A stretch of 64,000 nt of DNA from Robiginitalea aestuariiviva (GCF_029537735.1 NZ_JARPUQ010000001.1:1438860-1502859); one strand, 5' to 3'; counted from the stretch's first letter, positions 36,255 to 46,033 are shown. Numbers and translations: made by a program. Notes: a model not told the origin generated them from the letters alone.

Positions 36255-37153
36255 AAGCGCTAACGGAAATCCTGGAGCTCCCCGAGGCGCAGCAGGCAGG
36301 CGTAACCCTCCATATACGCAGGGAAGATCTGTTGTTTCCGGACCTTTCCGGGAACAAATACCGCAAGCTCAAATACAACCTTGAGGCGGCCCGGGAAGCA
36401 GGGGCAAACCGGCTGCTTACCTTTGGCGGGGCTTATTCCAACCACATCCACGCCGTTGCCGCCGCCGGAAAGGCTTTCGGGTGGGAAACAGTAGGCCTGA
36501 TCCGGGGGGAGGAACTGTCAGGTGCCCCGCGCAACCCGACCTTGCAGGATGCCGAAGACAACGGCATGCACCTGGTGTTTTTGACCCGGTCCGATTACCG
36601 CAGGCGAAACGACCCGGATTTTGTGAAGACGTATCTGGAGCGTTACGGCCCGGCTTATGTACTGCCGGAAGGGGGGAGCAATGCACTGGCCCTGCGCGGC
36701 TGTTCCGAAATTCTGCAGCCCGGAGATGAACATTACAACACCATCTGTTGCGCTACAGGTACAGGGGGTACCCTGGCCGGTCTGGCCCTTGGGGCAAATA
36801 CAGGGCAACGGGTGCGCGGGTATGCCGTGGTACGGGATCCGGGGCTGGAATCGCAGCTTTCCGCATGGGCGCCGGGTGCGCCCTGGACACTGGTCCGCGA
36901 TTACGACTTCGGGGGCTATGCCAAGGTGCCGCCTGCCCTGGTGGCCTTTGTCAATGCCTTCCGCGAACGTACCGGCATCCCGCTGGACCCCGTCTATACC
37001 GGAAAAATGCTCTTTGGCGTTCTGGAGGACCTCCGCAGCGGACGCCTGGCACCCGGTAGCCGGGTGTTGCTGATCCACACCGGGGGGCTGCAGGGGATAC
37101 GGGGGGTCAATCGGGAATTGCAGAAAAAGAACTTACCTTTGTTGCAGGTATGA
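36251..37153 (+). CDS. PLP-dependent ACC deaminase/D-cysteine desulfhydrase family
   Basis: 300 residues, GTG start at 36251 overlapping the preceding stop. The PLP lysine is in DLSGNKYRKLKYN, and GGAYSNHIHAVAAAG and CCATGTGGTLAGLALG are cofactor-binding motifs of the family. Members deaminate ACC or desulfhydrate D-cysteine; the exact substrate here is unclear. The stop overlaps the glucosaminidase start (ATGA). Confidence 0.9.
   Translation: MKALTEILELPEAQQAGVTLHIRREDLLFPDLSGNKYRKLKYNLEAAREAGANRLLTFGGAYSNHIHAVAAAGKAFGWETVGLIRGEELSGAPRNPTLQDAEDNGMHLVFLTRSDYRRRNDPDFVKTYLERYGPAYVLPEGGSNALALRGCSEILQPGDEHYNTICCATGTGGTLAGLALGANTGQRVRGYAVVRDPGLESQLSAWAPGAPWTLVRDYDFGGYAKVPPALVAFVNAFRERTGIPLDPVYTGKMLFGVLEDLRSGRLAPGSRVLLIHTGGLQGIRGVNRELQKKNLPLLQV
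37134..37141 (+). promoter_or_regulatory. TACCTTTG box inside the end of the deaminase gene
   Basis: Exact -7 element 8 bp before the ATG at 37150. It may give an internal transcript with nearly no leader for the glucosaminidase and hemL. The spacing to a -33 TTG is short (13 bp), so confidence is moderate. Confidence 0.4.
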
Positions 37154-37965
37154 AAAAGATTTGGATTTGCGGGATTTTGCTGGGCGCCATCCTGACCGGA
37201 TGCGGCACCAAACGCCGCAGTATGGCCCGGGGCGCCGAAGACAACCGGAACACCTCGGGGACGAATACGGACCGGCGGGCTTCAGGGACATCGGAGGCAT
37301 TTGTCTTTATCGAGGCCGCTTCCCCCGAGGATTACATCCGCATCTTTTCGGATATTGCCATGGATGAGATGCGGGAATACAGCATCCCGGCCAGTATTAC
37401 CCTGGCGCAGGGCCTGTTGGAAAGCGGCTTTGGAAAAGGCGAGCTTACCCGGAAAACCAACAACCATTTCGGCATCAAATGCCATACCGGTTGGGACGGG
37501 GAATTTGAGCGTCACGACGACGACGAACGGGACGAATGTTTCCGCAAATACAACCACCCCAGGCACTCCTACCGGGACCACAGCCTGTTTTTGAGTACCC
37601 GGTCCCGATATGCTGCCCTCTTTGAGCTGGAGCCGGACGATTACCGGGGGTGGGCCAGGGGGCTGAAGGCGGCCGGTTATGCCACTGACCGCAAGTACCC
37701 CCAGAAATTGATCCATCTTATTGAGCGCTACGGCCTCTACCACTATGACGAATGGGTACTGGGCCGCCCCAGCCGCAGGGAGGGCGTGGCCGCATCCGAA
37801 GCCGGGGGACATACCTACCAGGTCCGGGCCGGGGATACCCTCTACGGGATTTCCCGGAAGTACCAGATGACCGTAGACGAACTCAAAGCCCTGAACGCCC
37901 TTGAGGGAGATTCCCTGTCTATAGGCCAGGTACTGAAGGTCAAACCTGATAATTCAAGAAAATAA
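37150..37965 (+). CDS. glucosaminidase-LysM lipoprotein (peptidoglycan hydrolase)
   Basis: 271 residues. Lipobox ILTGC with lipid Cys18. The mannosyl-glycoprotein endo-beta-N-acetylglucosaminidase-type domain spans about 60-205 ([28 protein letters not shown], catalytic Glu in LLESGFG), and a LysM module at about 217-262 ([27 protein letters not shown]) binds glycan. It should trim peptidoglycan under the outer membrane. The stop codon is 1 bp from the hemL start. Confidence 0.93.
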   Translation: MKKIWICGILLGAILTGCGTKRRSMARGAEDNRNTSGTNTDRRASGTSEAFVFIEAASPEDYIRIFSDIAMDEMREYSIPASITLAQGLLESGFGKGELTRKTNNHFGIKCHTGWDGEFERHDDDERDECFRKYNHPRHSYRDHSLFLSTRSRYAALFELEPDDYRGWARGLKAAGYATDRKYPQKLIHLIERYGLYHYDEWVLGRPSRREGVAASEAGGHTYQVRAGDTLYGISRKYQMTVDELKALNALEGDSLSIGQVLKVKPDNSRK

Positions 37966-37966
37966 C

Positions 37967-39256
37967 ATGCGCTACCAGCGAAGCAGTGCCCTGTTCCAGC
38001 AGGCCAGCCAGGTGTTGCCCGGAGGGGTGAATTCCCCCGTGCGCGCCTTCAAAGCCGTGGGGGGTACCCCCGTATTTGTAAAACACGCCCAGGGCGCTTA
38101 TTTCTGGGACGAGGACAACAACCAGTATATCGATTACATCGCCTCCTGGGGCCCGCTCCTGTTCGGGCATGCCCACCAGGCCGTTTTGGACGCCGTGATC
38201 GGCAGGGCCAAAAAGGGGACCTCCTTCGGGATGCCCACTGCCCTGGAAACCGAACTGGCGGAGCTGGCCGTTTCCCTGGTGCCCAACATTGACAAGATCC
38301 GTTTTGTAAACAGCGGCACGGAGGCCTGTATGAGCGCCATCCGCCTGGCCCGGGGGTATACCGGGAAAGATAAAATCATCAAATTTGCGGGATGCTACCA
38401 CGGCCATGCCGATGCCTTCCTGATACAGGCAGGCAGCGGGGCGGTGACTTTTGGCAGCCCCAACAGCCCAGGGGTAACGGCCGGTACGGCCCAGGATACG
38501 CTGTTGGCCCGGTATAACGACCTGGAAAGTGTGGATGCCCTGCTGCAAGCCAACAAGGACTCCATCGCAGCCGTAATCCTGGAACCGGTGGCCGGGAACA
38601 TGGGGTGCATCCCCCCGGACCCGGGATTCCTGCAAGGGTTGCGCGAGCGGTGTACACAAGAAGGCATCCTGCTTATTTTTGACGAGGTAATGACCGGTTT
38701 CCGCCTGGCTGCAGGCGGTGCCCAGGAAGCCCTTGGTATCCCGGCGGATATGGTGGCCTTTGGAAAGGTCATCGGGGGCGGACTTCCGGTAGGAGCCTTT
38801 GCCGCCTCGGCCGAGATTATGTCACACCTGGCACCGGAAGGCCCGGTGTACCAGGCGGGGACCCTGAGTGGCAACCCCCTGGCCATGAGCGCGGGCCTGG
38901 CCATGTTGCAGACCCTGGCTGCGGACCGGCAGGTGTTTACCCGCCTGGCGGAAAAGACCGCCTACCTGCATCAGGGGCTGGAAGCCGCTCTTAAGGATAG
39001 TGGTATATCCTACCGGATCAACCGGATGGGCTCCATGATTTCCGTCCATTTTACAGACGAAGATGTACGGGATTTTGAGTCTGCTGCCAAGGGGAACAAT
39101 GAGAAGTTCAAAGCGTATTTCCACGGCATGCTGGACAGGGGCATTTACCTGCCCCCCAGCGCTTTCGAAAGTTATTTCCTGAACGATGCCCTGTCTTACG
39201 AAGACCTGGACCGGACCATAGCGGCCGCCGGGGAAGTATTCAGGAGTATGGGTTAA
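37967..39256 (+). CDS. hemL: glutamate-1-semialdehyde 2,1-aminomutase
   Basis: 429 residues, full length for the family. Cofactor lysine K267 lies in [15 protein letters not shown]-terminal substrate region starts with [20 protein letters not shown], and [15 protein letters not shown] and PVAGNMGC are conserved. It makes 5-aminolevulinate from glutamate-1-semialdehyde for haem synthesis. It is the last gene of the operon from 35910. Confidence 0.96.
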   Translation: MRYQRSSALFQQASQVLPGGVNSPVRAFKAVGGTPVFVKHAQGAYFWDEDNNQYIDYIASWGPLLFGHAHQAVLDAVIGRAKKGTSFGMPTALETELAELAVSLVPNIDKIRFVNSGTEACMSAIRLARGYTGKDKIIKFAGCYHGHADAFLIQAGSGAVTFGSPNSPGVTAGTAQDTLLARYNDLESVDALLQANKDSIAAVILEPVAGNMGCIPPDPGFLQGLRERCTQEGILLIFDEVMTGFRLAAGGAQEALGIPADMVAFGKVIGGGLPVGAFAASAEIMSHLAPEGPVYQAGTLSGNPLAMSAGLAMLQTLAADRQVFTRLAEKTAYLHQGLEAALKDSGISYRINRMGSMISVHFTDEDVRDFESAAKGNNEKFKAYFHGMLDRGIYLPPSAFESYFLNDALSYEDLDRTIAAAGEVFRSMG

Positions 39257-39260
39257 TATG

Positions 39261-39704
39261 TCAGTACTGCGGCAGGATACCCTGTAGCTCTTTGCTGTAT
39301 TCCTTTTGAAGTTGTTTTTCGCGGTCGGTATAGGCTTTGCCCTGCCGCTGCGGGAATTGCCGGTGCAGTAAAGCGCGGGCTTCGAAGTATTTTTCACAGG
39401 CATCGAACAATTTCCTTTGTTTGGAAGGATTGTCTATCCCAAAGGTCTCGGCCAGGTGCTGGCTTTCGCGCATGGCTTCCCAGCTGGCCTCGGATTTTTC
39501 CTCCCTGTCTGGGGCGTCTTGATTCCATGCGGCACGGTCGTCTGCCTTGCCGCGCTGCAGGTTGGCTTCTCCCCTATGGGCATCTTTATCCTTTTTTTCC
39601 TGGCTATGGTGTGGGTTGCCCTGCCTGTTTTGCTGGGCATTCAGGGAAGCAGAGCCCAGGATCAGGGCCATCAAGAGCGGGATGTGAAATTTCGGTTTCA
39701 TCAC
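39261..39704 (-). CDS. small secreted basic/acidic helical protein
   Basis: 147 residues with signal peptide (MMKPKFHIPLLMALILGSASLNAQ). The mature part is charged and glutamine rich (RQGNPHHSQEKKDKDAHRGE) with a C-terminal helical stretch (KLFDACEKYFEARALLHRQF). No recognised family. It shares gene orientation and style with the Spy/LTXXQ-like gene just upstream, and may be a related periplasmic protein. Confidence 0.7.
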   Translation of the reverse strand: MMKPKFHIPLLMALILGSASLNAQQNRQGNPHHSQEKKDKDAHRGEANLQRGKADDRAAWNQDAPDREEKSEASWEAMRESQHLAETFGIDNPSKQRKLFDACEKYFEARALLHRQFPQRQGKAYTDREKQLQKEYSKELQGILPQY

Positions 39705-39742
39705 TTCGGTTTTTTATACAACGTTACCGTTGTCCGAATCGT

Positions 39743-39770
39743 ATAAAAAAACAGGGCATAGCCCTGTCTT
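39743..39770 (-). terminator. terminator between the two small secreted genes
   Basis: Stem ACAGGGC/GCCCTGT (39751-39757, 39761-39767), loop ATA, with a run of A on the plus strand before it and T on the minus. It stops the 39772-40197 gene. Confidence 0.8.
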
Positions 39771-39771
39771 T

Positions 39772-40197
39772 TCAATGTCTGCGTCCTTCTTTGCGGTGTG
39801 GGCCGCGGGGGCGCTTACCCCGGTGCTCTTTGCGGAGGGCCTGCCATTTTTCGAACTGGGCCGCGGTGAGAATTTCCTTCAGGTTGCGTTGCATGGCAAT
39901 CTGCCGGTCCATCCGGGCATTCATGTGCTCAAAGCGTTTCCCCGGGTCGGGCGCTGCGGTACTATCCCGTCGGGCCGGCCGGTTTTCCTGCCGCCATTGC
40001 ATTTCCTGCTCCAGCAGGGATTGTACCTGAGACTGTTGCCTGGCGTCCAGGTTCAGGGCCAGGGTCATGCGTTTGCTTTGCAGTTCCGCCGCCTGGGCCG
40101 GGCTAAGCCGCTCCTGTTGTTGGCGGTGCCCCGGGCCCTGTTGGGCCGAAAGGCTGAGCCCGCCTAAGAGGAGGGCTGTAAGGATCCAGTGTTTCAT
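39772..40197 (-). CDS. Spy/CpxP-like periplasmic protein (LTXXQ type)
   Basis: 141 residues. Signal peptide MKHWILTALLLGGLSLSAQ, then a helical, Gln/Arg-rich protein with LSPAQAAELQSKRMTLALNLDARQQSQVQ and LTAAQFEKWQALRKEH, the pair of LTxxQ-like motifs seen in Spy and CpxP homologues. Such proteins act as periplasmic chaperones or envelope stress sensors. The C-terminus is strongly basic. It has its own terminator. Confidence 0.75.
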   Translation of the reverse strand: MKHWILTALLLGGLSLSAQQGPGHRQQQERLSPAQAAELQSKRMTLALNLDARQQSQVQSLLEQEMQWRQENRPARRDSTAAPDPGKRFEHMNARMDRQIAMQRNLKEILTAAQFEKWQALRKEHRGKRPRGPHRKEGRRH

Positions 40198-40296
40198 GGG
40201 TTTGGGATTTAAAGGTTTATACCTCTAAGAATCCCAAAGCGGGAAAGCGTTTAATGCCAGGTAGAAATTTACCAAAGCCTTAACACCTCAGGTCCC

Positions 40297-40458
40297 TTAG
40301 AAGTGGGCAGAGGGGATAGGGGAAGTTTCTACAGCTTCGGCCAGTGGCTGCCGATCCAGGGTATCGCTGTCGGAATCGGGGGTCATTTGGTTGTAAACCA
40401 GGGCGCTGATGGCGAAGGCCAGGAGGTAGATCAGACTCTTGATTTTGTAGGCATTCAT
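40297..40458 (-). CDS. 53-residue single-span membrane protein
   Basis: From the ATG at 40458 (MNAYKIKSLIYLLAFAISALVYNQMTP) one membrane span is followed by a short acidic tail (DSDSDTLDRQPLAEAVE). The longer frame from 40608 passes through DNA with no coding character. No family known; conserved small genes of this kind are common in the group but I cannot confirm it. Confidence 0.45.
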   Translation of the reverse strand: MNAYKIKSLIYLLAFAISALVYNQMTPDSDSDTLDRQPLAEAVETSPIPSAHF

Positions 40459-40842
40459 CTGTTCGGGGCTTTTGGGTAACTCAAAGATAGGGTACCCCCC
40501 CGGGGGTATTGTCCTTAATGTTGCCAAACGGGGGCTTCCTGTGGTTAAGCGGCGGGAAGGTGTAGTCAGGCGGGCAGCGTTTTTGCCCATTGTGCCTTGA
40601 CCAAGCATTTTATCGATAAAAACTACCCGTTAATCGATTGTAAAGCGTAACAGGGCCTTTGTGCGTTTTTAAAATAAAGTTAATTCGGCACCTTGCTTGT
40701 AACAACGGGGTCTAATCCCCGTCTATATAAGCAGATAGGTCTCCTGAATGGCAGGCCTTTTCGCCAAGACAGCATTTTCTCATTTCTGTCAGGTATTTTG
40801 AATTAGTCAGCCGCAAAACCCCTGTTCACAGGGGTTTTGTGT
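40459..40842. other. intergenic stretch with a hairpin, no gene seen
   Basis: About 380 bp. ACGGGG-TCTAAT-CCCCGT (40705-40722) forms a 6-bp hairpin, and a strong terminator lies at 40815-40838. No tRNA cloverleaf or coding frame is evident. A small RNA ending at the terminator cannot be excluded. Confidence 0.5.
40815..40838. terminator. bidirectional terminator after the DASS gene
   Basis: Perfect 10-bp stem AAAACCCCTG (40815-40824) and CAGGGGTTTT (40829-40838), loop TTCA. T run both ways. It ends the DASS transporter transcript, which stops at 40843. Confidence 0.85.
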
Positions 40843-42273
40843 TTAGAATAGCCAGGGGATCACAAACTGAAAGACCAGGACCAGCAGCAGAATGGAAATA
40901 CAATTCAGGATAAAGCCCACCCGCGCCATCTGGTGAACCCGGATATAACCGCTGGCAAAGACGATGGCATTGGGTGGCGTGGCCATGGGCAGCATAAAGG
41001 CACAGCTGCTGGCAATGGTTACGGGGATGAGCAGGTGGAGCAGGGGAACGTCCAGCCCGATAGCAATCCCGGCAACTACGGGGGCCAGAACGGCAACCAG
41101 GGCCACGTTGCTCATCAGCTCTGTCATAAAGAGCATCAGGGCAATAAGCAGCACTGCGGTGAGCAGGATGCTGATTTCACTGCTGGCAATGGCACCGGAG
41201 ACCAGATCTACCAGCCCGCTGGAAGACATGCCGCGCGCCAGGGCGAGCCCGCCCCCGAACAGGATCAGGATACCCCAGGCCAGGCGGGAGGTGTCCTCCC
41301 ATTGCAGGATGAACTCCCCCTTGCGCAGCTTGTAGGGAAAGGCAAACAGCAGGATGGCCCCAAACATACTGATGGCCGTATCGGTGAGGCCCAGCCCGGG
41401 AATGAGGTTATTGATCAGGGTGCGGAAAATCCAGAGGAACACGGTGATGCCGAAGATGGTCAGCACGCGTTTTTCCCGCCCGCTGGGCGGGCCGAGCTTT
41501 TGGAGCTCCGTGCGGATTACGTCCCGGGAGGCCCCGAATTGCAAGCCTTTGCAGGGAAACATCCACTTGACCAGCACCAAATAGGAAATCCCGATTAAGA
41601 GTATCGAGATGGGCAGGCCCAGGGTCATCCACCGCAGGAAGGAGATCTCGATCTGATATTCGTTTTCCAGCAGCCCGATCAACACCGAGTTGGGGGGTGT
41701 GCCAATGACCGTAGCAATGCCGCCGGCGTTGGCAGAAAAGGCGATGCCCAGCATCACGCTCAGGGCAAAATTCCGGTCTTTTTGGGTAAAGCCGTCCGCA
41801 TCGTCAATAAGCAGGTGGATCACCGACAGGGCAATAGGCAGCATCACCACGGTACTCGCAGTATTGCTGATCCACATGGACAGGGATGCGGTGGCGATCA
41901 TAAACCCGAGGATCACCCGCTCCGGGCCGGTCCCGGTCCGGTTGATAATGGTCAGGGCAATGCGCTTGTGGAGGTTTACTTTTTCCAGGGCCAGGGCCAG
42001 GACAAAGCCCCCGAAGAACAGGAAAATGATAGGGCTGCCGTAGTTGGCGCCCACATCGGCCAGTTCCATGACTCCCAACAGCGGAAAGAGCAGCAGGGGC
42101 AAAAGGGCAGTTACCGAAATGGACACCGCCTCGGTGATCCACCAGACCACCATCCAGGCCGCTACGGCCATCACGGGATCGCCTTCCGGGGAGATCAGGT
42201 TGCCGGGGATATTCAGCAAGAGGAGGAATAGCAGCGGGCCGGCCAGCAGCCCGATTAGTTTGGAGCGCTCCAT
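40843..42273 (-). CDS. DASS (SLC13) Na+/dicarboxylate or sulfate symporter
   Basis: 476 residues, about twelve spans. Two SNT-like cation sites: WISNTASTVVMLP (near 138) and a second near SCAFMLPMATPPNAI, with GTPPNSVLIG in the middle. These are hallmarks of SLC13-type transporters for succinate, citrate or sulfate coupled to Na+. Substrate cannot be told. A single gene with its own terminator, divergent from the TPR-like gene. Confidence 0.92.
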   Translation of the reverse strand: MERSKLIGLLAGPLLFLLLLNIPGNLISPEGDPVMAVAAWMVVWWITEAVSISVTALLPLLLFPLLGVMELADVGANYGSPIIFLFFGGFVLALALEKVNLHKRIALTIINRTGTGPERVILGFMIATASLSMWISNTASTVVMLPIALSVIHLLIDDADGFTQKDRNFALSVMLGIAFSANAGGIATVIGTPPNSVLIGLLENEYQIEISFLRWMTLGLPISILLIGISYLVLVKWMFPCKGLQFGASRDVIRTELQKLGPPSGREKRVLTIFGITVFLWIFRTLINNLIPGLGLTDTAISMFGAILLFAFPYKLRKGEFILQWEDTSRLAWGILILFGGGLALARGMSSSGLVDLVSGAIASSEISILLTAVLLIALMLFMTELMSNVALVAVLAPVVAGIAIGLDVPLLHLLIPVTIASSCAFMLPMATPPNAIVFASGYIRVHQMARVGFILNCISILLLVLVFQFVIPWLF

Positions 42274-42446
42274 GGGGTTTGGGTTTGGCCCCCTAAACTA
42301 GGATTTTTTTGGCAAGGGTGAAATGCGCAAGGGTTCAATTTAACTATGGGCAGCGGTTCACGAAACCAAAAGGCGTATTCCCTCAATGCCCCTTGGAAAG
42401 GAGAGAAGATGGAGGCAATTTAAAGGGACCATCAAAAGATTATCCT

Positions 42447-43298
42447 ATGAGAACGATCCGAATGATCCCGGTGCTGCTGATCGGAGCCTGGGGACTGGCC
42501 CAGCATCCGGCCGGCCTGAACGAAGAAGCATGGTTCGATACCCTGGTGGAGGCATACCAGGCAGGAGATTACTGGACTGCCCTGCTGGGGTTTGAGCGGT
42601 TTGCAGACACCTACCCTGGGTCAGACCTGGCGGCCAGGGCCTGGTATAACCGGGCCTGCCTGCTCAGGGAGGTGGGTAAACCCGATCAGGCCATTGCAGC
42701 CTTTACCCGTATCATGAACTCGGATTTTGACGAGTTGGAAGCCTATGGGGGTATTATGGAGCAATATGCCCTTTACAAGAATCGCAGCGCCAAAAACCTG
42801 GCCGAACTTTACCTCGAAGCGGGCGATTACCAGCAGGCCGGAAAGTACATCTACCAATTTGACAGGGAATACCCCTACCAGCATTTTTGCGGTAATGAGC
42901 TCACGGCAGACGCCATTTATACGGCCACTATGTATGCCCGTTATTACCATGGGACCGGCAAACATGAAAAGGCCATTCGCAAATTGCTCCCCTATGCCTT
43001 TGGCAATGGGCTGGCGGGAAACCATACTGTGCAGGAATTATTGATAGAATACCTGCCTGAAACCTTCGACCGGAAAACGGTACAACAGGAACTCCAGGCC
43101 GCTTTGGAAAGCTTTACCGCCCAAAGTAAATCCAACGGCACCCTAAAGATGTTCGGGGTCAAAATCCCGGTGAGCGAATATGCCTTTTATGATACGCCAG
43201 CCACTATTTCTGCTGGTACAGCCGAACTGAGCTGGACAGCTAAACTGGAGGTCTTACTTCGGGAACACCCCGTGTTTGGCCGCTACCTTACCCCTTAA
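42447..43298 (+). CDS. secreted TPR-like protein
   Basis: From the ATG at 42447 (MRTIRMIPVLLIGAWGLAQ) 283 residues with signal peptide. Helical repeats (AYQAGDYWTALLGFERFADTYPGSDLAARAWYNRACLLREVGK) look like tetratricopeptide units. The frame upstream to 42309 has no signal sequence and starts in intergenic DNA. The 3' end overlaps lysS by 11 bp. Function unknown. Confidence 0.75.
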   Translation: MRTIRMIPVLLIGAWGLAQHPAGLNEEAWFDTLVEAYQAGDYWTALLGFERFADTYPGSDLAARAWYNRACLLREVGKPDQAIAAFTRIMNSDFDELEAYGGIMEQYALYKNRSAKNLAELYLEAGDYQQAGKYIYQFDREYPYQHFCGNELTADAIYTATMYARYYHGTGKHEKAIRKLLPYAFGNGLAGNHTVQELLIEYLPETFDRKTVQQELQAALESFTAQSKSNGTLKMFGVKIPVSEYAFYDTPATISAGTAELSWTAKLEVLLREHPVFGRYLTP

Positions 43299-44979
43299 CG
43301 CGGGCCAGGAGGCCGGCATCGGTTTTGATCACCTCAAAGAGTCCTTTTTTGCTAAGGGCTTTGGTGGCCTTGTCCCATTTTTTGTTGCTCAGGCCCACCT
43401 CTTCCTTCAGGGCAGCCAGGTCCATTTCGCCGGCGGGTTTCAGGGCTTCCAGGATGGCTTTTTCTTCCTCGCTGAGTTCCACGGGCTTGGCCTCGGGTTT
43501 CATTTGCGGAAAGAAAAGTACCTCCTGGATGGAGGCATTGTCGGTCAGGAGCATCACCAGCCGGTCAATCCCGATTCCGATCCCAGAGGTGGGGGGCATA
43601 CCAAATTCCAGGGCGCGCAAAAAGTCCTGGTCAATAAACATGGCCTCGTCATCCCCTTTCTCGGAAAGCCGAAGCTGGTCTTCAAAGCGCTCTCGCTGGT
43701 CAATCGGGTCGTTCAGCTCGGAATAGGCATTGGCGATTTCCTTGCCGTTCACCAAGAGTTCGAAGCGCTCCGTAAGCCCGGGCTTGGACCGGTGGGCCTT
43801 GGTGAGCGGGCTCATCTCCACGGGGTAGTCTGTAATGAAGGTAGGCTGCACATAATGGTGCTCACAGCACTCCCCGAAAATGGTATCGATGAGCTTGCCC
43901 ACGCCCATGCTGTCATCTATCTCCAGCTCCAGTTTCCGGACTACGTCCCGCAACTGTGCCTCGTCCATCCCCGCCACATCGAAACCGGTATGCTCCTTAA
44001 TGGCGTCCAGGATGGGTACACGGGGGTAGGGCGCCTTAAAGTCGATGGTCTGCCCCCAGGCTGTTATCCGGGTGGCGCCATTGGCTTCCAGGGCCACCTG
44101 CTCCAGCAGGCGCTCGGTGGTATCCATCATCCAGTGGTAGTCCTTGTAGGCCACATAGAGTTCCATAACCGTAAACTCCGGATTGTGGGTACGGTCCATC
44201 CCTTCATTCCGGAAATCCTTGGCGAACTCGTACACCCCTTCAAAACCACCCACAATCAGGCGTTTCAGGTATAATTCGTTGGCAATCCTCAGGTAGAGGG
44301 GAATGTTCAGGGCATTGTGGTGGGTCACAAAAGGCCTGGCCGTAGCTCCTCCCGGGATGGGTTGCAGGATGGGGGTTTCCACCTCCAGGTATCCCTTGTC
44401 GTTAAAGAATTTGCGGATAGTGTTGGTGACCCGCGTGCGTTTCTCGAAGGTTTCCTTAACCTGGGGGTTAACCACCAGATCTACGTACCGCATGCGGTAG
44501 CGCTGCTCCGGGTCATTAAACTGGTCATAGACCTTGCCTTCCCCGTCGGTTTTGGGCAGGGGCAGGGGACGAAGGGATTTGCTTAACAGGGTGAGCTGGC
44601 GTACCAGCACCGTTATTTCGCCCACCTGGGTGGTGAACAACTCCCCTTCAATCCCGATAATATCGCCAATATCGAGCAGTTTCTTGTAGACCTCGTTGTA
44701 GAGGGTCTTATCTTCCCCCGGGCAGATTTCGTCCCGGTTGAAATACAACTGGATCCGGCCGGTGCTGTCCTGCAGTTCGGCAAAGGAGGCCTTTCCCTGG
44801 ATACGGCGGGACATGAGCCGCCCGGCCATCACCACCTTCCGGCCTTCCTGGTAATTCCCGTGGACCTCCGAGGCGTAAGTGTCTACGTGGTATTGGGCAG
44901 CCGGGTAGGGGTCTATGCCCATTTCCCGGAGTTTTGCCAGTTTTTCCCGCCGAATGGCTTCCTGCTCAGACAATTGCAT
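43288..44979 (-). CDS. lysS: lysyl-tRNA synthetase, class II
   Basis: 563 residues. Anticodon-binding OB fold at about 55-165 (VVMAGRLMSRRIQGKASFAELQD), then the class II core with motif 1, motif 2 (FRNEGMDRTHNPEFTVMELY) and motif 3 (GIGIGIDRLVMLLTDN). A C-terminal extra domain of about 70 residues (EEKAILEALKPAGEMDLAALKEEV) is a helix-turn-helix-like tail also seen in other Bacteroidota LysS. It charges tRNA-Lys. Confidence 0.96.
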   Translation of the reverse strand: MQLSEQEAIRREKLAKLREMGIDPYPAAQYHVDTYASEVHGNYQEGRKVVMAGRLMSRRIQGKASFAELQDSTGRIQLYFNRDEICPGEDKTLYNEVYKKLLDIGDIIGIEGELFTTQVGEITVLVRQLTLLSKSLRPLPLPKTDGEGKVYDQFNDPEQRYRMRYVDLVVNPQVKETFEKRTRVTNTIRKFFNDKGYLEVETPILQPIPGGATARPFVTHHNALNIPLYLRIANELYLKRLIVGGFEGVYEFAKDFRNEGMDRTHNPEFTVMELYVAYKDYHWMMDTTERLLEQVALEANGATRITAWGQTIDFKAPYPRVPILDAIKEHTGFDVAGMDEAQLRDVVRKLELEIDDSMGVGKLIDTIFGECCEHHYVQPTFITDYPVEMSPLTKAHRSKPGLTERFELLVNGKEIANAYSELNDPIDQRERFEDQLRLSEKGDDEAMFIDQDFLRALEFGMPPTSGIGIGIDRLVMLLTDNASIQEVLFFPQMKPEAKPVELSEEEKAILEALKPAGEMDLAALKEEVGLSNKKWDKATKALSKKGLFEVIKTDAGLLARVKG

Positions 44980-45109
44980 GCATCTATGGATTTAGCGCTG
45001 CAAATATAGGGCCTCTGGCCGAACTCTCCATACAATCGGCAGGCCCGGCTGTAACAATTTGGGACGGTGTCCGACATATAGGTGAAATTCATCAAAAAAC
45101 GTCCCCATC

Positions 45110-45265
45110 ATGAGCTTCCTTCGGGTGTTGCTGGCCATCCTGTTTCCGCCCCTCTCCGTACTGGACCGGGGTTGCGGTTCCGTTTTGATTGTCTTACTTT
45201 TAACCTTATGCGGATGGGTCCCGGGCGTTATTGCGGCCCTGGTGATCCTGAACAATCCTAAATAG
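45110..45265 (+). CDS. YqaE/Pmp3 family membrane protein
   Basis: 51 residues translated directly from the sequence, too short for most gene tracks. MSFLRVLLAILFPPLSVLDRGCGS is the typical first helix with the family FPP-L-V motif; the second helix (VLIVLLLTLCGWVPGVIAALVIL) carries the conserved GW-PG-I. Members affect membrane potential and stress tolerance. The following lipoprotein gene starts 8 bp later. Confidence 0.9.
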   Translation: MSFLRVLLAILFPPLSVLDRGCGSVLIVLLLTLCGWVPGVIAALVILNNPK

Positions 45266-45272
45266 CACGCCT

Positions 45273-46007
45273 TTGAAACCATTTTTTTCCCTCCTGGGGT
45301 TGCTTTGCCTGGGGCTTACTGCCTGTAATTTTACCGAGGAAGTCTACCTGCAACCCGACGGGTCCGGTTCCGTGGCCTTCAGTATGGACGCCTCTGCCCT
45401 GATGGCCCTTGCCGCCGATGCGGATTCTCCTCCCGAGGAGCCCGTGGATACCGTCATGTATTTTTCGGACATGTTGCGCGAGAAACAGGACAGCATATCG
45501 GCCCTCCCCCTGGCCGAGCAGCAACGCCTGGCCCGGCTGGAACCCTACCGCCTGCATATGACCATGGAGCCCGAAGCGGAGCGTTTTACCTTCTCCCTGG
45601 AGCGGGATTTCACCGATATTTCCGAAGTGGGCGACTCCTTCAATGCCTTCCAGGAAGCCGGCGCCCTGAACCCGGACAACGGCGATTCCCCCATGGGAGC
45701 AGCCACTGAACTGCAGCAGAGTACCGCTGTGGACTTTTCCTTTGCCTCCGGGCGTTTTAAGCGCAGCGGCCGTATTGTGGATGCGGACTTGCACCAGCAG
45801 CGGCTCGACAGCCTGGAAGGCGCCGCGGCCTTCCTTGGGGGCGCTACCTATACCCTTAAAATTCACTTCCCCAGCAAGGTTCGATCCAGCACAGCCTCGG
45901 ATGCGACCTTGAGCCTGGAGGGCAAGACCCTGGTTCGGGAAGTAGACCTGCTGGAATACCTGCGCGACCCCACCCTGCTGGACATGGAGGTGGAGTTGGA
46001 AAAATAG
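45273..46007 (+). CDS. lipoprotein of unknown function, TTG start
   Basis: 244 residues from TTG at 45273 (MKPFFSLLGLLCLGLTAC), the only start giving the lipobox LTAC. The mature protein has Asp/Glu-rich stretches and beta-strand regularity (VYLQPDGSGSVAFSMDASAL; LHMTMEPEAERFTFSLERDF). No family recognised. It lies between the Pmp3-like gene and lipB on the same strand. Confidence 0.75.
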   Translation: MKPFFSLLGLLCLGLTACNFTEEVYLQPDGSGSVAFSMDASALMALAADADSPPEEPVDTVMYFSDMLREKQDSISALPLAEQQRLARLEPYRLHMTMEPEAERFTFSLERDFTDISEVGDSFNAFQEAGALNPDNGDSPMGAATELQQSTAVDFSFASGRFKRSGRIVDADLHQQRLDSLEGAAAFLGGATYTLKIHFPSKVRSSTASDATLSLEGKTLVREVDLLEYLRDPTLLDMEVELEK

Positions 46008-46021
46008 CCGCCCGCATTGCG

Positions 46022-46029
46022 TACCTTTG
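46022..46029 (+). promoter_or_regulatory. TACCTTTG -7 box, 4 bp before lipB ATG
   Basis: Exact TANNTTTG element followed by CCCC and the ATG at 46034. If used, transcription would begin at or next to the start codon, giving a leaderless lipB mRNA. No perfect -33 is seen at the usual spacing. Confidence 0.5.
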
Positions 46030-46033
46030 CCCC

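Noticed and set aside
40705..40722. tRNA or riboswitch
   Set aside because: A single short hairpin without cloverleaf or ligand-domain features.
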